53,278 bases of DNA from Planctomycetota bacterium (GTDB taxonomy: Bacteria > Planctomycetota > Planctomycetia > Planctomycetales > Planctomycetaceae), in NCBI GenBank assembly GCA_023417655.1, contig JAEZFD010000020.1:1-53278 (forward strand), given 5' to 3'. Position numbers and translations under genes: made by a program. The notes beneath the pieces were generated by a model that saw nothing but the letters and a program-made list of their open reading frames with translations, was not told the origin of the DNA and searched no databases. Of the stretch, positions 17,950 to 25,969 are shown one piece after another. Numbering within the stretch: the stretch's first letter is position 1; every line of letters starts with the position of its first letter.

Positions 17950-18016
17950 AAGTGCAATGGTTGCGAAAACCAGGGCTGCAGCAATCGCGACTCCCCGCTC
18001 CGGTCCGTGAGTCAGA

Positions 18017-19054
18017 TCAGAACTCTCCGAGAACCTCGTTTCCATCACGGCTGATCAGTCCAATCAGTGTCTGCATGGAGATCGACGCTCCAAGGAAGCG
18101 GACGGAACCGTCTCCCATCAGTGTGTTCACTCCACCGGTGTGGAATGAGTAGAGTTCGTTGTCATTCGAACAGTTGATTGAGCAGGAGCCCACATTCGCC
18201 GTGGTGTTGCCGTCAGGGGCCGACCCGTTGATCACGAATGATTTGTTGTGGCTGGACCAGACTCCGCCAGTCGGAAATGGACGAGTCAGACTGGCCCCGC
18301 CGCCCCAGGTCTTGGGACTGCCATCCGGAATCAGTTTTCCGAGTTGGTACAGCTGAGGCCGTGCAGCGCACTCCGACACCATGATGGTATTCGTCAACCC
18401 ATCCGTCACATCCCGCATGCGATTGCAGTACCGCAGCGTGGTAGCCCGATTGCTCAAATCGGTTGTCAGAATCCCGGTATAGTAAGGATTGGAGAGCTGC
18501 AGGTTTGCAGGCAGGGTCGCGTTCAGTGACGGATGAATCCCCCCGGAGTTCGTGTAATCCGTCAGCGCCCCATAGAAGAACTCGCGATTCCCATAGCTGG
18601 CTGTTCCGCCGGGATAATCAATGAGTACCGACCAGTCGAATCCCTCTCTCGCGGCAGCCGACGGACAGAGAAAGCCCGGGATCGATGTCTTGACGACCAC
18701 TTCATTCGCAGGGTCATGCCAGTTGGCGTTCAGATTGTACTTTTGATAGAGATTCGCCTGATCAAAATAAGGCAGGATCGCCACCATCCAGCTGCTGCGA
18801 GGCGTGTTCCACATGCCCCGTATCCCTTCTGGTTGATAGAAGTCGGCCGGAAAACGGGCGAAAGTCGATTCATAGTTCGCAATGGCCAATCCCATTTGTT
18901 TGAGATGGTTTTTGCACTGGGTGCGCCGTGCGGCCTCACGCGCCTGCTGAACAGCCGGCAGAAGCAGAGCGATCAGAACGGCAATGATCGCAATGACGAC
19001 CAGTAACTCGATGAGTGTGAACGCAGTACGGTTTTTCTGTAGCAATGGATTCAA
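18017..19054 (-). CDS. DUF1559 prepilin-like protein
   Basis: A 345-residue protein of the large planctomycete DUF1559 family. It has a type IV prepilin N-terminus: short basic leader, then FTLIELLVVIAIIAVLIALL and PAVQQAREAARRTQCKNHLK. This predicts peptidase cleavage before Phe and a single N-terminal helix. The C-terminal H-X9-DG motif (FHTGGVNTLMGDGSVRFLG) defines the family. It probably builds pseudopilus-like surface or secretion structures. The start is TTG (19052-19054); no in-frame ATG precedes the hydrophobic segment. It converges on the CobN-like gene, with 67 bp between them, and lies 34 bp downstream of the regulator gene on the same strand, so the two may be co-transcribed. Confidence 0.88.
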   Translation of the reverse strand: MNPLLQKNRTAFTLIELLVVIAIIAVLIALLLPAVQQAREAARRTQCKNHLKQMGLAIANYESTFARFPADFYQPEGIRGMWNTPRSSWMVAILPYFDQANLYQKYNLNANWHDPANEVVVKTSIPGFLCPSAAAREGFDWSVLIDYPGGTASYGNREFFYGALTDYTNSGGIHPSLNATLPANLQLSNPYYTGILTTDLSNRATTLRYCNRMRDVTDGLTNTIMVSECAARPQLYQLGKLIPDGSPKTWGGGASLTRPFPTGGVWSSHNKSFVINGSAPDGNTTANVGSCSINCSNDNELYSFHTGGVNTLMGDGSVRFLGASISMQTLIGLISRDGNEVLGEF

Positions 19055-19088
19055 AACAAACGCCTGAACTGAAGGGAGAGACGGTCTA

Positions 19089-20582
19089 CTACTTGCCTTT
19101 GTTTTGCCGCCTGACGATGCCGAATTTCTTCATCCGGGAGATGAACGTCGTCGGCTTGATGCCGGCCTGAGCGGCGGCTCCATCATGGCCATAAACTTTC
19201 CAGTGACACTGCTCGAGACACGCAATCAGGTTTTCTCGCTGCCATTCCTTCACCTGATCTTCGCTGGCAATGCCCCCTTGGGGCTCGGTGGTCAAACTAA
19301 ACGGAGAGGTCCCGAGCACGTGGCGAACAACGGTTTCCGTCGCCGGGAGTCGCAGGACTGCCCGTTCCAGTGCGAATTCAAGTTCACGGTCATTGCCGGG
19401 CCACGGGTATTGTTGCATTCGCTCAAGCTCTTCAGCATCAAGCGTCAGTCCGCTTCTCCCATGTCGTAACTGCAACTCATTCAGGAAGCGAATCGCCAGA
19501 TCCTGGAGATCATTTGGCCGCTCATTCAGCGGAGGAATTTCCACCGTGAGCACGCTCAGCAGGCAGCGTAAATCATGCTGCAACTCGTCCGCGGATGTCT
19601 CGGGATTCTTCTGAGTGATTGAGGCGAGGATCTTCGCGCCGCAGTTGCCTGTGAGAGAAGTGCCCTGCGTCGAAGCGAGGAACTGGGCCAGTGACTTCTG
19701 TTGTTCAAAGGGAATCAGATCGATGTTCTCGAGAAGCAATGTCCCCTGAAAACGTTGGAGGAGTTCTCCGTCAACAGGCAGCATCTGTTCGCAGAATCGC
19801 TTCCCCTCAACCGGGATGAGAATGCCGGAATGCTGCGGGCGGGCCAGATGAATCTGACGGGCGACGTCGCGAGAGACGGCTCCGGATCCGCCCGTGATCA
19901 GCACCGGATCTTCATATCGAGCGGCCAGCTGTATCTGGGCTTCCAGCTTTCGTGCGGCCGGCGTCGCCCCTTGAGCCATGACCGGAACACTGCTGGCCCA
20001 CGTTGCCAGACGGAGCAGTTGATTCTCCAGTTTCAGCTGGCAATGATGGTCGGCCAATTCGACGATCCCGGCCACCGAGCGGGTGACCGTCATCAACAGT
20101 CCGACCAGGGATTCGTTCAGCGGAGCCCGGGAACAAACGGCGAGGACTCCCCGAAGTTCGTGGTTCACTCGCACAGGGTAAGCGAAGAAGCCGCGAATCT
20201 GCTCTTCCGCCACCCAGTCCGGCTGCAGTAAGGCGTTGCCTTCCCGTTTGATCTTGGGAATAACAAGCGGCTCCCCTGACTTTGCGATCTCTCCGATCTG
20301 TTGCAGATCCCCGGGGAACTGATCGGAACTTGGCTGCTCTCGATCCCGGCGTTGGGTTTTCTTCGCCCGACGTGGCTTCCCGGCGCTGGCGATGACCTGC
20401 AGAGCGACTGCGGAATCCCGATTCGCATCGCCTGGGGGCGCGTGAGCGTGGACCAGTCTCCAGTAACAGACAAACGAAAATTCGCTGCACTGAATCAACT
20501 CGTCAAACAGATTCTGGAGAGTCCGCCGCGGCTCACCGTTGCCATCGAACATATTGTTTCCGGAATCTTCTGACTGGCTCAT
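19089..20582 (-). CDS. Degenerate sigma-54 activator-like regulator with GAF and Fis domains
   Basis: A 497-residue protein. Residues about 18-185 resemble a GAF sensor (RTLQNLFDELIQCSEFSFVC to VRVNHELRGVLAVCSRA), 205-425 an enhancer-binding AAA+ domain, and 450-492 a Fis-type helix-turn-helix (NLIACLEQCHWKVYGHDGAA, then GIKPTTFISRMKKFGI). The AAA+ part is degenerate: the Walker A position reads GGSGAVSRD without GK[ST], Walker B reads GTLLLENIDLI instead of LDE, and GAFTGA is absent. The PWPGNDRELEFALERAV arm is kept. It therefore should bind DNA but not remodel sigma-54 holoenzyme, acting perhaps as a repressor or classical activator. A perfect palindrome 31 bp upstream of its ATG suggests autoregulation. 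Confidence 0.78.
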   Translation of the reverse strand: MSQSEDSGNNMFDGNGEPRRTLQNLFDELIQCSEFSFVCYWRLVHAHAPPGDANRDSAVALQVIASAGKPRRAKKTQRRDREQPSSDQFPGDLQQIGEIAKSGEPLVIPKIKREGNALLQPDWVAEEQIRGFFAYPVRVNHELRGVLAVCSRAPLNESLVGLLMTVTRSVAGIVELADHHCQLKLENQLLRLATWASSVPVMAQGATPAARKLEAQIQLAARYEDPVLITGGSGAVSRDVARQIHLARPQHSGILIPVEGKRFCEQMLPVDGELLQRFQGTLLLENIDLIPFEQQKSLAQFLASTQGTSLTGNCGAKILASITQKNPETSADELQHDLRCLLSVLTVEIPPLNERPNDLQDLAIRFLNELQLRHGRSGLTLDAEELERMQQYPWPGNDRELEFALERAVLRLPATETVVRHVLGTSPFSLTTEPQGGIASEDQVKEWQRENLIACLEQCHWKVYGHDGAAAQAGIKPTTFISRMKKFGIVRRQNKGK

Positions 20583-20613
20583 GCCGCCATTGTGACGATC
20601 CCCACCAAAACTG

Positions 20614-20629
20614 CAACGAAATTTCGTTG
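20614..20629. promoter_or_regulatory. Perfect 16-bp palindrome, candidate operator
   Basis: CAACGAAATTTCGTTG is a perfect dyad 31 bp upstream of the degenerate regulator gene. A one-base variant occurs at 12941-12956 upstream of the channel/CobN operon. The 12-bp core ACGAAATTTCGT also occurs inside a gene at 24354-24365, likely by chance. Confidence 0.5.
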
Positions 20630-20840
20630 TTGGAATTCACGCTCTTCGCCGTCCAGTTAAACCGCACCGTTACCGCCGGCGCAACCAGAAAAAAGAAAGA
20701 GTCCTCCGATCTCATGTTCTGGATCGGAGGACTCTCAAGAAGCCAGGCGTTGAGGTACCCGGTCAGTGAATCAACGCGGATGTGCGGGATCGGCTCACTC
20801 TCAATCTTTCAGGGAGTTTTCGACCTCTGATGTCTCCAGA

Positions 20841-20915
20841 TCAAAAGTCGGCATCGAGCACGATGCGGTAACGGGTTTTCCCCGAGGCCAGTCGCTCGAA
20901 GGCGTCATTAGAGCC
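20841..20915 (-). pseudogene. C-terminal remnant of alcohol dehydrogenase-like gene
   Basis: The minus strand reads NDAFERLASGKTRYRIVLDA and DF before a TGA at 20841-20843. This matches the typical C-terminal end of zinc-type NAD(P)-dependent alcohol dehydrogenases (pattern N-A-ER----VRYR-V-D). Upstream the frame meets a stop almost at once, so only about 24 codons remain. Short length makes this tentative. Confidence 0.4.
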
Positions 20916-21104
20916 CTGCCAACTTCAACAGGCTGTTAGCAAAAGCCACCAACAAGGCTTGCAACCGATGATCTTTCAGCCTGGAGGAGCTTCGCTGACA
21001 GACTTGGATCTGGAAAACGACTATTGAATTTGTTAAGGTTTAACGACGGAGTGTCTCATGCCTCTCAGCGCTCGAACGCATCTGCAGAGAGTTGAAAACC
21101 GCTC

Positions 21105-22052
21105 ATGTTCGCACTGGATGTCTCTCATCTGAAGAAGAGCTACGGCGATACAGCGGCCGTTAAGGACCTGAGCTTTCAGGTCAATTCTGGAGAAATCTAC
21201 GGCCTCATTGGTCCCAACGGCGCGGGTAAGTCAACGACCATGCTGATGATCGTTGGATTGTTAAGTCCCGATCAAGGGACAATTCGATTGGAAGATCAGG
21301 ACTTCCAATTTCACGATCCGAGCATGCGGCGCCGCCTTGGATTCGTGCCACAGGATATCTCACTTTATCCGGAGTTAAACGCCGCTCAGAATCTTCGCTT
21401 TTTTGGTCGACTTTATGGACTGCGTGGCAGACGCTTAAAAGAACGCGTTGACCAAATTTTGAATATCGCTGGGCTGGTTGACAATGCTGATCATCGGATC
21501 AACAGCTTCTCAGGAGGGATGAAGCGTCGCCTCAACTTCGGAGTTGCTCTGCTGCATAATCCCGAGTTAGTTGTTCTGGACGAGCCGACAGTCGGGATCG
21601 ACCCACAGTCCCGGTCGCATCTCCTCGAATGCATCCGAGAACTGGGCCACCAGGGAGTGGGTGTGGTCTATGCGACGCATTACATGGAAGAAGTTGAAGC
21701 GGTCTGCCATCGCATCGGCATCATGGATCGCGGTAAACTGTTGCGAGAGGGGACGCTTGATGAACTTCTGTCTGGAGAACGGATGAATGTCAGCATTAAG
21801 ATCCCACAGATTCCACCTGAACTCCGTCGAAAGCTGCAGGAGTCGGCCCAAATTGAGTCTGACTCTGAAACTCATGTCACGTTTGTCATTCACAGCAATA
21901 GCGAGGATTCAAGCGTCAGCCAGACCGATCAATTGCGAAGAGTGATCGACTTACTTGATCTCGAGAAGGTTTCGATTCAATCGATTGAAACACGCAAACC
22001 AAGCCTTGAGCAGCTGTTTCTTAAACTCACTGGTCGGAACCTGAGAGATTAA
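21105..22052 (+). CDS. ABC transporter ATP-binding protein
   Basis: A 315-residue nucleotide-binding subunit of an ABC-2 type exporter. Walker A GPNGAGKST is near residue 38, Q-loop in FVPQDISLYPE, signature FSGGMKRRLNFG, Walker B LVVLDEPTVGIDP and the switch histidine in VYATHYMEE. About 85 C-terminal residues follow the core, as in NatA/DrrA/CcmA-type drug or sodium exporters. The permease gene starts at the base after its stop, so the two are one operon. No substrate clue is visible. Confidence 0.92.
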   Translation: MFALDVSHLKKSYGDTAAVKDLSFQVNSGEIYGLIGPNGAGKSTTMLMIVGLLSPDQGTIRLEDQDFQFHDPSMRRRLGFVPQDISLYPELNAAQNLRFFGRLYGLRGRRLKERVDQILNIAGLVDNADHRINSFSGGMKRRLNFGVALLHNPELVVLDEPTVGIDPQSRSHLLECIRELGHQGVGVVYATHYMEEVEAVCHRIGIMDRGKLLREGTLDELLSGERMNVSIKIPQIPPELRRKLQESAQIESDSETHVTFVIHSNSEDSSVSQTDQLRRVIDLLDLEKVSIQSIETRKPSLEQLFLKLTGRNLRD

Positions 22053-23276
22053 ATGGGCGCCTGGGAAATCACCAAGAAAGACCTGTACCTGATCGCAAGG
22101 GATCGGGGTGCGCTTTACACCCTGCTCGTTCTGCCACTTGTCTTTGTCGCAATTCTGGGAGTTTCCACTGGCCGGTTGATGACGACTCACGATGAAACCA
22201 AGCTGGTCAAGCTGGGGATCGTCGACAACGACAACAGCGATCTTTCTCGAAATGTCATGGAATCTCTGCTCAGTGTAAAAGGGCTCATTGCCGAGCAAGC
22301 AGAGAATGAAAGTGAAGCACGCCGACGACTGCAGGATGGCCGCTATAATATCATCCTTCACATCGGTCCTGAGTTTCACCAACGGATTGATGAGTTGGAC
22401 CTTGGCGACGTGCTCGACACAAAACATGGCAAGCTGGCATCAGGACTGAATGCACTTGACATGAAGGTCGACTGTGGATCGGCGTTTGTTAACGTCGCAC
22501 AGCTTGTCGAATACGTCGCTTTGGCAGCAACCTTGCAGGCAGTGACCCCTCAAGTCTCTAAGAAAAACAGGTTTGCTGCTCAACACATCGAACGTGCACT
22601 GGCACGACATCGGGAGCTTTATGGGAGCGAATCGGCAACAGATTCCGTCACACCAGAAGCCATTCAACCGGGGCCAGGATACGTCTACCAGATTCTGGTT
22701 CCTGCCTATACGGTGATGTTTTCGTTTTTCCTGATTAACATCATGGCGAATTCGTTTATTGCGGAAAGGAATCTGGGCACACTGCGACGCCTGCAGGCCT
22801 CACCGATTCACCCGATCCAGCTGTTGCTGGGGAAGACACTTCCGTTTTTCTTTGTTTCTTTGGCGCAGAGTGTGATTCTTTTCGTATCCGGAAAACTCCT
22901 GTTTGGTATGTCATGGGGCGTAGCACCGCTGCTGTTAGTGCCGGTGATTATCACGACCTCCATGGCCGCCACAGCACTCGGGCTCGCTCTTGCGACGTTC
23001 GTACGCACCGAATCTCAAGTCTCAGCGTATGCCAACTTTCTGGTCATCACACTTGCAGGAATCAGCGGGTGTTACATGCCTCGAGACTGGCTTCCGGAAC
23101 TCATGCAGAATGTCAGTCTCGCGACTCCACATGCATGGGCGCTGATCGCTTATCAGCAACTACTGACCAGAGACGCTCCCAATTTACCGCTGGTCACAGA
23201 GTGCTGTGCAGCACTCACGGGGTTCGCAACGCTTTTCTTTGCGATTGGTGCGCTGCGATTTCGCAAAATCGGGTAA
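22053..23276 (+). CDS. ABC-2 type permease
   Basis: A 407-residue membrane partner of the preceding ATPase. The N-terminal helix (LYTLLVLPLVFVAILGVSTG) is followed by about 170 residues outside the membrane, with an ATG-adjacent amphipathic MGAWEITKKDLYLIARDRG start. Then come five C-terminal helices beginning at YQILVPAYTVMFSFFLINIM and an ERNLGTLRRLQASPI coupling element. This is the YhhJ/NatB layout (DUF3526-like large loop). It converges with the next gene, leaving only 18 bp. Confidence 0.9.
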   Translation: MGAWEITKKDLYLIARDRGALYTLLVLPLVFVAILGVSTGRLMTTHDETKLVKLGIVDNDNSDLSRNVMESLLSVKGLIAEQAENESEARRRLQDGRYNIILHIGPEFHQRIDELDLGDVLDTKHGKLASGLNALDMKVDCGSAFVNVAQLVEYVALAATLQAVTPQVSKKNRFAAQHIERALARHRELYGSESATDSVTPEAIQPGPGYVYQILVPAYTVMFSFFLINIMANSFIAERNLGTLRRLQASPIHPIQLLLGKTLPFFFVSLAQSVILFVSGKLLFGMSWGVAPLLLVPVIITTSMAATALGLALATFVRTESQVSAYANFLVITLAGISGCYMPRDWLPELMQNVSLATPHAWALIAYQQLLTRDAPNLPLVTECCAALTGFATLFFAIGALRFRKIG

Positions 23277-23294
23277 GTGCGTGCTGAAGGCACT

Positions 23295-25121
23295 TCAGTC
23301 TCCAATGTTCTCTTTCACGAATTGAGTGAGAGCAAGTCCGGCCAACCGAAGAGTCCCCTCTTCCGCTTGTGCTTTGATGATGTACTTTCCGTCAATCAAC
23401 TTAACGGATGCAGCAAGATTTGCATCACCTTCTTGATAAGCAGCGGCTGCCATGGATGCAAGATCCATCCCCTCTACGAACGATGCGAGCCCTCCGAGCG
23501 GGATGATTGATCCCTTTTTGTCTTCGAAGCTTGCTCTGGATTCGGCAGGCGCCGTTGTGGATCGCCGGTCATGAATTCGCTTCCAGATCTTGGCGAACGG
23601 AAGCATATTCGCAGAGACCTCCACTGCGACATCTGCACTCACCGCAGTAGAGGTCGTTTGTTCCTTGAAGACTCCCTTCAGACGATCGGCTGCATTCTCC
23701 CCAAATCCAATCCAGATCGTATCTTTTCCACATGCAATCAGAACTGTTCCCTGAGAGTCGAAGAAATCTGGATATTCATGCAGCCAGTAGTGCACATGGA
23801 CTTGATAAACGGAAATCTCATCTGGATTTTCCGATAGGGTGACTTGGCGATTCGACGCAAGCTTCTGCAATCGAGTCAAGAACCTTTTGGTATCATCAAT
23901 CGCCACTCCCCACACACTGACTAGTGACCCTGACTCATTCGTCCAAATCTGAACGAATGCATTCGATACGGGTTCAGCGGCAGCGGCTTCTGAGAGGTCA
24001 CAGATGAATTCCGCAAATCCCTGATCATCTGCCTTGGCCGATTCAGTCAATCCCTGCGCCGCTCCGAGCTTTGCGAGAGCATTCGCTTTGACGGATTGCA
24101 CGAGCGACTTCCAGTCTGCCAACATGTTCCCAGACAAAGGCAGATTCAGCGATCCAGCGGCGACGGTCTGACCGGAGGGAATCTGCCTGAAACGGTTTAT
24201 TGAGTTCTGTTGGCGATCCACTGCATTCGCCAGACTGCTGCCGGGCATCGGGGAAATGGTGCCCGCCAGGACCGCTCGCTTTGCGGAATGCTCCAGCCCC
24301 ATCAAAAATTCGGCGGCAGATGATTCAGCAAAGATGATCTCCTGAAGTGCCAGACGAAATTTCGTCAGAGACGTTCTCGTTTCGAACTCTGTCTTACCTT
24401 CAACTTTCCTTTGCTTAAGTTTCGCAAGTTGTTCGGACTTAAAATTCCCAAAGGCCCCGTGCCGTGCTTCTTCAAGAGCAGCTGAACCATCAATGTGAAT
24501 TGAGAGTGTTGAATCGCTGGTTGCCGTCCTGGGGCGAACGGGTTTTCGAACGAGAGTGTGATCCTGGGAGAGGCGTGCATAACCTTCGTCCCACCGGGCG
24601 AATCCATCCCAGAGATCAAACATTAATCGTTCGTTTGATGGTAAGTTGAGAGATCGGAGTTTCTTGCGCGTCGCTTCTGGGACTTCCGAGTTCATTTTCT
24701 TCTCCGGCGCAGGAGCAGACCGCATGTCTGCATCCCAGAGATTTCTGAGAAAGTCGCGAAAATCTCCGTCGCTCGCAACCGGTAGAAGAATCAGTCTCTC
24801 CAGTTTGGAACTGGTGACGAAGGTTTGAATTTGACAGAGCTGACTCGGATTGACGCCGGTCACGAGTAGATCCATCGTCTCTTGAAGTGTCTGGTACTCG
24901 TTTCTGCTGCCCACCAACTCAAAGAGAAATTTGAGATCGCCAAAAGCAGAGTTCACACTCTTCAAATTGATAACCGCCGCCGCAGGACTCGCTTCCGCTG
25001 GAGTTTGACAGTCAGCGCTCGGTGAAGAGACACAAATTATGACGGCCGCAAACATGATCCGGGCGAGCCATGTTTTGGAATTTTCAAAATTCTGATGGCT
25101 AGGATAAAGTCGTTGAGACAT
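23295..25121 (-). CDS. Secreted protein of unknown function
   Basis: About 608 residues from ATG 25121; the frame is open to 25253 but the extra part lacks gene character, whereas this start places a signal peptide (TWLARIMFAAVIICVSSPSA before DCQTP) near the N-terminus. The mature part is mostly alpha/beta with repeated hydrophobic patches, such as INLKSVNSAFGDLKFLFELV and VLIACGKDTIWIGFGENAAD, and ends IIKAQAEEGTLRLAGLALTQ. I do not recognise a catalytic motif. Similar unannotated secreted proteins are common in planctomycetes. Monocistronic by context: it converges with the ABC operon. Confidence 0.75.
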   Translation of the reverse strand: MSQRLYPSHQNFENSKTWLARIMFAAVIICVSSPSADCQTPAEASPAAAVINLKSVNSAFGDLKFLFELVGSRNEYQTLQETMDLLVTGVNPSQLCQIQTFVTSSKLERLILLPVASDGDFRDFLRNLWDADMRSAPAPEKKMNSEVPEATRKKLRSLNLPSNERLMFDLWDGFARWDEGYARLSQDHTLVRKPVRPRTATSDSTLSIHIDGSAALEEARHGAFGNFKSEQLAKLKQRKVEGKTEFETRTSLTKFRLALQEIIFAESSAAEFLMGLEHSAKRAVLAGTISPMPGSSLANAVDRQQNSINRFRQIPSGQTVAAGSLNLPLSGNMLADWKSLVQSVKANALAKLGAAQGLTESAKADDQGFAEFICDLSEAAAAEPVSNAFVQIWTNESGSLVSVWGVAIDDTKRFLTRLQKLASNRQVTLSENPDEISVYQVHVHYWLHEYPDFFDSQGTVLIACGKDTIWIGFGENAADRLKGVFKEQTTSTAVSADVAVEVSANMLPFAKIWKRIHDRRSTTAPAESRASFEDKKGSIIPLGGLASFVEGMDLASMAAAAYQEGDANLAASVKLIDGKYIIKAQAEEGTLRLAGLALTQFVKENIGD

Positions 25122-25969
25122 GTGATATTCCCAAACCGGTGGAAACATAAAACAGATCTGCATCTGAGGGAATCTTCGCAGAATACCGGGGCACACCACG
25201 ATCAACCGGGTCGTCGCCACAGGACAGAGTTCCTGAACAGCTCCACCCTTCATTCAGAGAGTTGCTTTCAATTGGTGGAGGAACAAAAGCAGGCTGATCT
25301 ACGGTTTATGAATTTCTCACACAACCGTTTCTGAGGAGCAAAGCGATATCTTGCAGTATCCTGCTCAAAAACCGGAACGCAAGGTGTATTTGCAGGCGGA
25401 TCGCTCTGGAGTCAAGCTCGGTGTCTCATGGATCTTTGTGCCGCACCTTGTGCGGAGAACGGCGCTCGAAGAACGTCTTCACAATTCTGTTTTATGAGGC
25501 GGTGTTTTGGCGCAGTGACAGGCCTGAAAACTGACACGAACCAACGTCCAGAAGTCGTCAGCAAGAAGCCGTATCGATCCCCTGCGGAGGTGCGAAAACA
25601 CTCCGAAAGCAGCTCGAGTTTCTCTACGGAAAATTACGGAGAAACGAGCGAATTACTGAGTATACTCCTGTCAGAATGTGCTGTTTTGCGACGCTTTGCG
25701 AAACTTTGCATTCGCGTAAAACCACGGCATCCCGAGCCTTGAGACCGATCGGACTGAAAAGTGCACTCCGTCTATTGAACCGAAGGCTGCCGATCGAAGT
25801 TCTGCAATCAATTCTGGCACTCGAGCAGGCCCAGCGAAGTGATGTGGCCGTAGTCGCGGACTACGATGAATCGCAATTCCAATTGCAGTGGGCCTTGGGG
25901 TGGCGTGTTCAGCCCGCAACTGAGTTCTGAAGCTCGACTCGGCTTCTCTCCTCAACGGGGGACAACCGG
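25122..25969. other. Mostly gene-free intergenic region
   Basis: It holds a small hairpin (CCGCAC-CTT-GTGCGG, 25441-25455), a GAGTATACTC palindrome near 25660 and one doubtful small frame (25676-25930). No transposon or RNA gene was recognised. Confidence 0.4.
25676..25930 (+). CDS. Possible small hypothetical protein
   Basis: An 84-codon frame whose second half (LRLLNRRLPIEVLQSILALE, then QLQWALGWRV) looks protein-like, with a helix and amphipathic ends. There is no good ribosome-binding site before its ATG and no recognised family. It may equally be a remnant or noise; listed only because the 850-bp gap holds nothing better. Confidence 0.22.
   Translation: MCCFATLCETLHSRKTTASRALRPIGLKSALRLLNRRLPIEVLQSILALEQAQRSDVAVVADYDESQFQLQWALGWRVQPATEF

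Larger units (their letters stand above)
20583..21104. other. Divergent intergenic region
   Basis: It contains the palindrome at 20614-20629 and a short dehydrogenase remnant at 20841-20915. Nothing else coding is seen. Confidence 0.45.

Noticed and set aside
24354..24365. Third copy of the ACGAAATTTCGT palindrome
   Set aside because: It lies inside the coding frame of the secreted protein (reading T-K-F-R), so it is probably a chance match and not an operator.
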